From: Diphasiastrum complanatum
Lineage: Eukaryota; Streptophyta; Lycopodiopsida; Lycopodiales; Lycopodiaceae
Assembly (NCBI GenBank): GCA_029204225.1
Contig: CM055095.1
Location: 64,589,976-64,653,975 of the forward strand
Direction: 5' to 3'
DNA length: 64,000 bases
Shown here piece after piece: positions 55,590 to 64,000 of the stretch (the first letter of the stretch is position 1; the number at the start of each line of letters is the position of its first letter). Both the position numbers and the translations under genes were made by a program. The notes below the pieces were generated by a model. The model worked only from the letters and a program-made list of their open reading frames with translations. It was not told where the DNA came from and did no database searches.

Positions 55590-57215
55590 TCTGATTCTTC
55601 AAGCACAGCATGCAAATTGCTGCCGCAACATACTCTGCTTCACAAGATGGCTGGGCCACAATGGTCTGCTTCTTGCTGACCCAGAGAACTGTTGCTCCTG
55701 ATGCGATGGTGCATCCTCATGAGACGCTTTTACAGTCATCCTTAAGGGAAGCCCAGCTAGCATCACTGTAGGAAAGCATTCTGAAACTTGCATCACGACA
55801 ATAACACAAGACATAATCTCTCGTTAATTGAAGATATTGCAAAATTTGTTTTGCAATCTTCCAATGTATCGAGCCTGGATTTGTACAGAATTGGCTCATC
55901 TTGAACACTGCATAAGCAATGTCAGGGCGTGTGTTGTCTGCAAGGTACATCAGCGAACCTATCAGCTTCCTGTAAGGTGTGAGCTGCATTTGTTCTCTCT
56001 CTTCCTCAATCTTCGGACATTCATCATTTGTCAGCACCGTCCCTGCGAGCATTGGAGTATTCGCTCATTTGCAGTTCAGCATCCCAAAGTCCTCTAGGAA
56101 CTTCTGGGTGTATCTGGACTGGTGAAGGTATATTACCTCCCTCATAGTCCCTTTCAATTTGTAAGCCCAGGTAACACCTGGCTTTTCCCAGATCCACGAT
56201 CTCGAAATGTTTCAAGATGTATGTCTTCACTTCAGCAATCAGCTGCTCACTCTTGCAAAGTATCAGAGTGTCGTCCACGTACACAACCACAATGATGATC
56301 TGCCCATCTGTAACTCTGACATACACATTGAAATCAACCAACAGGGGCTTGAATCCTAAAGATTTTAGGGCTTGATCCTTTTTCTTGTATCATTGTCGAG
56401 CTGATTATTTCAGACCGTAGATACTTCTATGCATTTTGCATGCATAGTCAGGAAGTGAATTCGAGACATACCCTGGGGGTTGATCCATATGGACTTTTTC
56501 GTCTAATTCGCCATGCAAGAAGGCTGTCTTCTCGTCCACAATGTGGATCCTGAGGTCATAAGCTGCTGCATATGCAAATAATAGTCGTAGGGACGAATGT
56601 TTGACGACAGGAGAAGGTCTCAGAGTAGTCAATACTGTATCTCTGAGAAAATCCCTTCGCTATCAGTCTTGCCTTGTATTTCGTGACATTCCCATCTGGT
56701 CCGTATTTGAGTTTGAAAACCCATTTGCATTTGACAGTCTTGCGCTTATGTGGTAATGTTGCAACGTCCATACTTGGTTCTTCCTCATGGACTCCATCTC
56801 TTTGTTCATGGCTTGGATCCATCTGTCCTTGTTTGGACATTCAATCGCTTCCTCAAAAGTCTGTGGTTCGCCACTGAATCCGCAAAACTCTTCTGATGTA
56901 GAAGCTGAACTGCCTGGCACGTATATTGCTGACGCTCTTCATGGTCTTGTCGACCTTCTAGGAGATCCTCCTTGGACAACAATGCCTTTGCCTTTGTCTT
57001 CTCTACTAGGTCCGGAACTATCTTGGTTTACAGGAACTGTAGCAGTAGGCTGCCTCTCGAATCTTTCGTCTTCAGATTCGTCACTATCAAGCTTCTTTCG
57101 AAGCTTATTAGGAATATGTGCATAAGCTGCATAGCCAAAGATTCTGACGTGAGACAGGTTGGGCTTTCTACCTCACCATAACTCGTGTGGTGTCGTGTGA
57201 GGGACAAATTTTAAA
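55590..57215 (-). pseudogene. Copia element E, integrase end to RNase H
   Basis: Minus strand from 57300 down: HTTPHELW, stop, GRKPNLSHVRIFGYAAYAHI (integrase end), an acidic Ser-rich linker, EFCGFSGEPQTFEEAIECPN, RT with KCKWVFKLKYGPDGNVTKYK, ARLIAKGFSQ, DEKTAFLHGELDEKVHMDQP, VVYVDDTLILC, LGLQIERDY, then RNase H LIGSLMYLADNTRPDIAYAV, YSDASWASLKDDCKS and EAEYVAAAIC. After that the frame loses similarity and RNase H is truncated. At least four frameshifts (near 56660, 56560, 56400 and 56030). In transcription order this 3' half lies upstream of the 5' half at 54530-55260. Confidence 0.92.
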
Positions 57216-58170
57216 AGTTGACTTTTGAGGTAAAGACTATAAATTTCCATGACATTCCTATTTACAAGTTTGTCTTGATGTGAATAATATTGCTTCTCAC
57301 TCACATCATCATGCATAACATTTATACACTTGTTAGCATTGGATGATTTGGACTGCGTGTTATTTGCTAGAGGGAAAATCCCTTTTCAAGTTCAGTATGA
57401 CCAAGGACCAAGTTAGTGAATCACACTAAGCTTAAAAGTTTGCAAAGGCCCTTAAGGGTGTCTTCACGTGAGAGAGAGCCCAGCTCATTTTTGACGTCAA
57501 AAACGGGTTCTCGGCTCTCTTCCCACCTTTTGCTGTGCTTTTGCTCCACCCATCCTACTATCCTCATGTCAGCCGCCGGATCGGCCTTCCCAACAACTTG
57601 CTCTACAAAAATTGTTGAGCTTCCTGGGTCTGCCTGCATTCAATGCCTCTAGCATCTTTCCATCACTTGGGTGCAATATAATATCACCTGGGTGCAACAG
57701 AATCTCAAAAGGCAAGAGGATATTGCAAGAATGGGACAAGCAAAATGAAGCTTACATGCATAGGTGATCTCGGATCGGAGCTCGAAGGGAGAGAGAGAGA
57801 GCACCTACATCAAGAATGGGGGACTGTCCATGTGAAGATGAAGCTTACTTGCATTAGGTGATCTCGGGTTCCAACTGGAAGAGAGAGAGAGCACCTACGT
57901 CAAGAATGGGGGGCTGTCCATGTGAAAAAGCCTTAAATGTGCTTCACGGGATTGGTGGAATGGGCCACCAAGTGAAAGTGAGCGCTGGCATGGGTCCATG
58001 GTGGCAGGGCCGTGTCGTTTCCGCGGCGTAGAAATGCGAAGGAATCTAGCCGGCGCCCACAATGCCGACCACCGGCGCCCTAACGGGTCACTTACTAACC
58101 TGGGGTTTAACCTGAGGTTCAGAGCCGGTTAGGCATCTGGGGTTTTAATGGATCCGGGAAAAAGAGGGCA
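57216..58170. other. Intergenic DNA with a 92-bp tandem duplication
   Basis: 57745-57837 and 57838-57926 are two copies of a unit running from ATGAAGCTTAC to GGnCTGTCCATGTGAA, including GAGAGAGAGAGCACCTAC. The DNA becomes GC-rich toward 58100, approaching the TFIIA promoter. No gene is supported. Confidence 0.75.
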
Positions 58171-58174
58171 AACG

Positions 58175-58183
58175 TATTTATAA
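58175..58183 (+). promoter_or_regulatory. Probable TATA box of the TFIIA large-subunit gene
   Basis: TATTTATAA, about 30 bp before a GA-rich leader start at 58205-58215. A (TCC)n run at 58302-58326 and a pyrimidine-rich leader follow. Confidence 0.5.
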
Positions 58184-58943
58184 TTTCCATTGCCTGCGGC
58201 ATACGCAGACACGAAGAGATAAAGAGAGAGACAGAGAGCGAAAGAAAAAGAGGCTTTCAATATTGCTCTCTCTCATGCTTTAGCGTCGATCCATCGCTCG
58301 ATCCTCCTCCTCCTCCTCCTCCTCCTGTTGGCTTAGCAGCGGCAAACGTCTCTGCTACTATGCCTCTTCTTCACATCATTTTGGGATTCAAGCATTCTTA
58401 AGGCAAGCGATTCAGCATTTTAATTCAATCCAGAGTAATCACCTTTATCAGCGTTTTGAGTTTTGATGCCTAGCGCTTGCTTGTTTGATCTCTTTTGCAT
58501 ATTTGCTGCAGATCGTGTGGCTAGCCAGTGCAGTCAGGCCTCAGAAGATCCGCTGCTCTTCCTTGTTCATGCCTCAACGCAGGTCAAACGCTTGATCCTG
58601 CCATCTCAAAGTAAAATAGGCTATTTTTGTGATTCAACGCTGTAGAAACTGCGTGCAAATTTCTTTGGAGTTAGATGTTTAGAAGCCCTTGTGGGGGGCT
58701 GTCTTGTTAAGGCGTGTCTCTCTACTTTAGCGCTTGCAGAAGAAACGCTTCTATCTTCAGATGTCTGCTTGTAAAGCCGCGTATAGGAGAGCCATTAAGT
58801 GAAGTGCTTAGATTACTTTAGAGATGTTATGGATGGCTGCGTCTGTCGACACCAGGGCATATATCCACAGCATTTGTCATCTGAGTAGATCCATGGTCAT
58901 TAGAACCTTACAGCTTTTCCTTTAGGGTTTTTCCTTCTGGGAA

Positions 58944-58945
<2 letters not shown>

Positions 58946-59027
<82 letters not shown>
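58946..59027. repeat. (GA)n microsatellite, about 41 units
   Basis: Lies 85 bp before the TFIIA start codon, probably inside a 5' UTR intron: a donor-like CGCAG|GTCAAAC at 58581 and acceptors GCTAGCAG and GTGCAG at 59070-59097 bracket it. Confidence 0.95.
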
Positions 59028-59029
<2 letters not shown>

Positions 59030-59111
59030 ACCGTAGTTAATGACAAGTTTCTTTTGACCGCTGCTAGCAGATACGCTGGCGTCTGTAAAAGTGCAGGGCA
59101 AAGATAAGGAA

Positions 59112-62100
59112 ATGGCGACAACCCCAACCAGTGTGTACATGTCCGTTGTGGAGGATGTCATCAACAATGTCCGCGCTGATTTTTTGAGTGAAAATGTTGA
59201 CGAGAGTGTGTTGAATGAGCTGGAATCGGTAATTTGTTCTCCTTGATATATGATGGTAGAAGTTTCAGGGCTTGGGAGCAACTTATTTTTGTGCTCAGTC
59301 TTGCATATGCATGAGACTTTAAATTTCACTTAACTTTCTTTTGGTTTATCAACATGATTAGATGATGCTTGTGATCTTTGAAATTATTGAGACAAAGATA
59401 CTTTGTTAGAGGAAAGCACTAAATATATGAATGTGGCAGATCAAAGTAGAGTGCAGGATATTAAAAAAAACCCATACTGTAGGAGACATTCTCGAAGCTT
59501 AAAGACCATGTAAGTATCACCTTATACCAGTCACAGTGCCACAAAGTGTGATAATTGGTAAGGGATTGCATCATGTCTAATTAAATTTTTTAAGAACATT
59601 AGTGAAGGCATGGCACCTAGTTCAGGTTTGGTATTCAATGCAAACAATGTCTGTATGCATCATCTTAGCTTTGGGTACCCATTGCTTCCGATTATTCATG
59701 AGTGGTTAGTGTTAGGAACTTCAAACTTTGTTATAAAACATAATATTTTAATGGGGACAAAGAACGCTTTCCAATAAAGTCATTGTGCAATTTTTATGGC
59801 ATCTTTCTTCGAACGTGCTCATTAATAATACATTGAGGAATGTAGAACTTGATTCAAGTATGAACACAAGTGCATTTTACTATCATATATTATTGAAACA
59901 TGCCAGTAGAATATATTAGTACTAGCAATGCTCTTGATAGAAAACGTGACAATCAAGAATTGGAATCCCATGAGAATGTTTGGGGATGAGGTAGTTTTTG
60001 GATAAGCCAACACTTGTAAAGACATACGATCAAAATTTTATTCATGTGCATTGTGCTATTTGGTTGTGGTTTTGAATGTATCTTAATACTATAGCGTGCT
60101 TGATTTAGAGGGTAGTTCGACCGAAACATCTTAAACTTCATAAGCTTTGTGAAGTTTTGCTCTCTAGTTCTAGCCTTCATTGTAGATGAATCTCCCTTCA
60201 CCTATGGAGAAGTGATAGAAATCCAACATGTTGGTCTTCATATAGTGTACAATGGTTAAGTTGACGTATGTTTATGCAGCAACTGGCATTGACCCTTTGG
60301 AGTTAATACATGGGTAGGAGTATAAAGTCCCATCCTTGGCATGACAAAGTTGATGGGCTTAACTTTGTGTGTGGGCTTTTGATGCACATGTATTTCAGTT
60401 GTTGGTCCACTTTCTTACCCTTATCTAAGTCTCTAAGTCTGAGAGCAGTAGGAAACTCCCTTTTTTAGGTTTAATACATAGCCTTTTTGAAATGTGGCCT
60501 TGGGTGTTCTTCAAGACACATTTTAAGCCTCAAACGTAGAGACACTAATAGAACTTTGATATTGTTAAATACCCTATCAGCCACAACATTTACTTGTGAA
60601 CAAGGTTTCACTAAATCAAGATTCTTTCCTAAAAGAATAGCAATTCCCTTTTGAAAAGTTTTGATCTATCTCAAACATTAAAGAATCAAAACCATTTGCT
60701 TATGGACCCGGTTAGTCACAAGTGGGGTATTTCCACCCTACCATGTTGTCGATCATATTTAAGTTTGAATCTCGGTTATAATGTTAATGGGACCATGGTT
60801 ATATGGAGTTCAAATCATGCCTATATTTAACTTTGGATGATAGTTATATCTCAGTTTGAATTTGTCAATTGTAGTCAATAATAGTGTGCACTTGGAAGCT
60901 ATCACTTGCAAGTGAATGTTCTATATTATCTAAGTGCTACACTATACTAAGAAGTAAATCTTGTTAATTACAAGATAAATCACTATTTTCTAGTTACATT
61001 TAACATTTTTTGTGAAACAATGGGCATTTGAAAATTAGGCTTATTCTTTTTTGGGAACCTGATTCTGAACTCTGCCTGAACCACTGATTCTCAAGCTATA
61101 GTTGAGTCTTATGCCTTCATCCATATAACACCATATAGTCCGAACGGGTTTCTAAGATGCTATACATAGCTGCATTTTCTGTTTATCAAAGGGCCTTAAA
61201 TAAAAATCATTATTTATCAGGAGTAGATTATTTGCTAATCAATCACCTTGTTTTGGCTACTAATATCTTGGGTGGACCCACTGTTAGTCTCTTGTGAATA
61301 TTCATCATAACTGCATTTAATAGCTCATATCATCCGACTTTAATTCGCTCATTTTGTGGTTGCTAGTAATGTTTTTGGGATGGACCAGTCGATTAAGCTT
61401 TTTTGTAAACAATCATATTGCTGTTCTGTAAGCTCTATCTATAACCTGTATTCAAACCCTGCACCATCCACAAAGATTTTGGGTTCATGATTAGTGCCAT
61501 ACTGCACAGAAACACGTTTTTGAGCAAACACGTTTCTGATGTAAAAACGTGGTTAAATTTTTTTTTTTTTGGGAAAAATAGCTTATGGCTGAAATTTTTT
61601 TAGGGGAGCAATGGTCAAACCAGTGTTTTGCCTCTCAGAAGTGCAGTAGATAGGGTACAAACAGATCTTATTTTCAGTAGCTATTTGGTTGTTATTTGCT
61701 CTGGTTCTCAGTAAATGTTAATGCTACAGTTTGGGCTATCAACTCTATGGATGATGATCACTTTTGCAATCATTTCATTGGAGTTGTGAGTGCAATGTGC
61801 ATACAGTTGGGGGCATAAATATTGGGCCCTTATCGGCGCGCATTGGACCCCCATTTTTGTCTTAGGGGGGGTGCTGCTACTGTTGCCGGGGGGGTCCGGG
61901 GGGGCCGACGACTGCCACCTAGGCCCCCCCTGGCAAAAAGCAAGGTACAATTGCTCTACAGTTCTCTGTCTCTGTCCCACTGGAACCATCTGTGTTGTGA
62001 CGAACAGGCTGTGATCGTAACAAACATGGCTAGAGTTTAGTTTTGAATTTTTATCCTTGACAAAACCCAACATGGATCAATGCACCTGAACTGGACCATC

Positions 62101-63804
62101 CTGTACCCAAAACATTTGGCAAACTATACAGATGTAATGCTCTTAATTAGAGCTTTCATCTGATACCCATATTGACCACAAAAAAAAAAAAAAAAAAACA
62201 CGTTTCTGAGAAACGCTTCCAGAATCCAGAAACACGTTTCTCAATGCGTTTCTGAACGTGTTTCCAGAAACGCAGTGCAACTATGATTAGTGCTGTAAAA
62301 TGATTTGTTAAACTGCTGCTTGTTTTTTTGATTGGAAGTTAAATGTTAAGTTCATGAAGAGATTTGGCTGTTTTTTTTTGTGCCAGCTCTGGGAGTTGAA
62401 AATGTTGCAAGTTGGTGCAGTCAGTGCATCAACTCTGGACACATCCTATAATGCTGCAGTGAAAAGTGGAACAATCCCAGCAACTCCCGTGCAAGATTTA
62501 AACATTCCGTATGAGGCAACTGAAGAATATGAGGCACCAACAACTGAACTACTCTTTCCTCATGTACTCTTGTTAACCCCTTTAGACAGGTTCATTGACG
62601 TTAGATGCTTTTGCAAAGAGTTTTTGCGGCAATGTATTTCCAAAGTCATTTGTGTGCATTGCTGCTTTCTGAACGTTTTCAGTTTTTTGTAGATGCCCTC
62701 ACTGACAAGTGCAGGCGAAGCTGTCATGTACCAGTATATGCCTCCAGGACCTGTTGACCAGACTGTGTATTTGGAATCAGACGTTGGCGCAGATGTGAAA
62801 ACTGGAAAACCTGCTCCATACATGGTAAATTTATTGTGCCGTGTGTCATCTAGAGCTATGTTTTTCTTATACTTGTCCTGACCAACTACAACACATAATG
62901 GTGTTTTTAAGACCCGTATCTTCTTAGTCACTATCATGATCTTTCAAGCTGTCAAGGAGTGCTGCATATGCTACAAGTCATCTGTTTCAAGAATGTAAAT
63001 CTGGTTAATAAGCTCTTTTTGTTGCCTTGCTCTGCAACGCTTATATAGACAGAAAGTCGAGCCTCAATCAATGCAGGCTGGAGCTTCATTTAGGTTGGTT
63101 TGAACCGGAAAGGGAAGCCTACTTTCATCAATAATTCTGTGAATCTTACAGCATAACAAGGCAACAAAATGGCTTTTGAATTGAACTGATATATTTGTAG
63201 CAGATGCAGACATCCTCAACTTTTAAGATATGTTGGTCAAAAGGAATACGAGGATGAATAAAGACGTTTGTGCCTGAATTATATGATGTATCATGATGCA
63301 CATCCGTAAGCTAGAGCTATCGTGCTAGTTTTTTCAATTTCAAATTTGAACTGGAAAGAGAAGTCTATTTTTATCAATAATCAGGTCAGTGTTTTTCCTC
63401 TAACATAGCTAGTCTCTGGGGTGCATCATTATTCAGCAAGAACCTGCTCCTTGGATGACTAAAAAGCTACCAGGTGTGGATGTGAATATTGGTACGTAAC
63501 TGCATACGATGCTGATCTATGGTTTCTGTAAGTTTCTTGATGGTTGAAGTTTCGATTGAGTGAGTCATAAATAAGACAGTTGACGATCCATTACAATGTA
63601 AGAAAAGAACACCAAAGATGGCGTTTGTGTGGATTATAGGTATGGTCCTGATTGCTGAATGTTGATAACACTCAGAGTGCTTGTAGCTTCTATGATCAGT
63701 ATTTAGTACTTTGATGTGCTGTTACAAGATTGTCTGCATGGGCAGCTTATCAGGAAGGCCAGGAGGATGAGGATGCTGGAACTGGACAACCACCTATCAC
63801 AAAG
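59112..63804 (+). CDS. TFIIA-L: TFIIA large subunit (alpha/beta), 5' half
   Basis: General transcription factor; with the small subunit it stabilises TBP on the TATA box in RNA polymerase II initiation (nuclear). Coding exons in frame: 59112-59228, 62387-62563, 62693-62824, 63437-63491, 63746-63804 (540 nt, 180 residues), all with GT/AG introns (3158, 129, 612 and 254 bp). Residues 1-60 are the N-terminal four-helix-bundle domain: SVYMSVVEDVINNVRADFLS, ESVLNELESLWELKMLQVGA. Next come LNIPYEATEEYEAPTTELLF and the variable linker VMYQYMPPGPVDQTVY, then PAPWMTKKLPGVDVNIAYQE, as in plant TFIIA-L. The acidic stretch and C-terminal beta-barrel, about half of the usual 370-400 residues, lie beyond the window. 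The start is the first ATG in frame (AAGGAAATGGCGACA). Intron 1 holds the hAT-like element at 61498-62285. No coding defect is seen. Confidence 0.93.
59229..61497. other. TFIIA intron 1, part before the hAT-like element
   Basis: AT-rich intronic DNA. Nothing recognisable was found. A frame at 59953-60201 on the minus strand has no protein features. Confidence 0.7.
61498..62285 (+). mobile_element. hAT-like non-autonomous element, copy 2 (788 bp) in TFIIA intron 1
   Basis: Flanked by exact 8-bp copies of ATTAGTGC (61490-61497 and 62286-62293), the duplication length of hAT elements. The left end CATACTGCACAGAAAC and the reverse complement of the right end, CATAGTTGCACTGCGTTTC, are imperfect inverted repeats. 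It is homologous to 2754-3342 over both outer thirds. The interior (61800-61940) has G runs of 5-7 separated by short spacers. AAACACGTTTCTGA-type palindromes lie at both ends. No transposase coding is present. Same orientation as the gene. Confidence 0.8.
63101..63383. repeat. Pair of 37-bp direct repeats in TFIIA intron 3
   Basis: TTGAACCGGAAAGGGAAGCC onward at about 63101-63137 recurs at 63346-63383 as TTGAACTGGAAAGAGAAGTC, both running into ATCAATAAT. Confidence 0.8.
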
Positions 63805-64000
63805 GTGAGAATCAGAACAAAATTGTTGAACAATTAACTCACTTCATAGAACTTGAAGTAGGCATATTGTCATTCCCTAACACATTTGAACTTGGGAGTG
63901 GTATTATTGGCACTTTGATGTATTACACTGTTTTCCAGTTTTCCCTGCATGGGAAAAAAAAAGGGGTTGGGTTGTTGTGTGTGCAACACTTTTTAAATTT
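63805..64000. other. TFIIA intron 5, start
   Basis: Follows donor AAAG|GTGAGA at 63805. No further exon is seen before the window ends. Confidence 0.7.

Noticed and set aside
57416-57652. 78-codon frame and its antisense partner between copia E and TFIIA
   Set aside because: No recognisable domain and no splice or promoter context; both strands are open, typical of chance in GC-richer DNA.
58900-59329. Ser-Leu repeat frames on the minus strand over the TFIIA 5' region
   Set aside because: They come from the (GA)n microsatellite and antisense TFIIA exon 1.
62560-62937. 125-codon minus-strand frame
   Set aside because: It is the shadow of TFIIA exons 2 and 3 and intron 2 on the opposite strand.

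Overview
The window looks like repeat-rich nuclear DNA of a seed plant, probably an angiosperm. It holds two intron-containing host genes typical of plants, an alpha-expansin and the large (alpha/beta) subunit of TFIIA. They sit in a large excess of plant LTR retrotransposons of the Ty1/copia and Ty3/gypsy types, with LINE remnants, a hAT-like DNA element family, Helitron-like ends and long AT/GA microsatellites. The species cannot be named from the sequence alone. No prokaryotic features, tRNA or rRNA genes, or CRISPR arrays were seen.

Layout. 1-4340: a satellite and microsatellite patch with four Helitron-like 3' ends that each abut a (TA)n tract, two copies of an unidentified repeat (R2), and one hAT-like non-autonomous element. 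4341-13598: a nest of minus-strand copia elements, A (3' half), C (internally deleted, carrying a 643-bp insertion) and D (5' LTR plus gag start). 13599-19489: mostly non-coding DNA with a decayed gypsy integrase and unrecognised coding-like remnants. 19490-24872: minus-strand gypsy element F, with a 3' LTR and an unrecognised accessory ORF lying downstream of integrase. 24870-31700: plus-strand gypsy element G, with protease, start of RT, RNase H and integrase, broken by two LTR-type insertions and lacking the RT core. 31900-34771: further LTRs and gag/integrase scraps. 34772-41690: a second copy of the F 3' end, split by a nearly complete copia element B of about 6 kb. 41690-45230: a copia LTR with primer-binding site, a LINE tail and AT-rich DNA.

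45800-47600: the alpha-expansin gene (three coding exons, 258 aa, apparently intact). 47600-57300: intergenic DNA with a perfect 23-bp hairpin, a LINE RT remnant, an LTR fragment of family D, a decayed plus-strand copia (J), and minus-strand copia pieces (E) in permuted order. 58000-64000: the 5' half of the TFIIA large-subunit gene, five coding exons seen, running off the window end; its 3.2-kb first intron carries a second hAT-like copy with an exact 8-bp target duplication.

The two host genes are independent. One loosens cell walls and the other is a general transcription factor. The rest is an insertion history: B lies in the LTR of F2, C abuts A and D, and solo-LTR-like insertions interrupt C and G. 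The most promising unexplained items are the Helitron-like ends tied to (TA)n tracts with a tandem array, the hAT-like family with palindromic AAACGCGTTTC-type ends, and the accessory ORF of element F.
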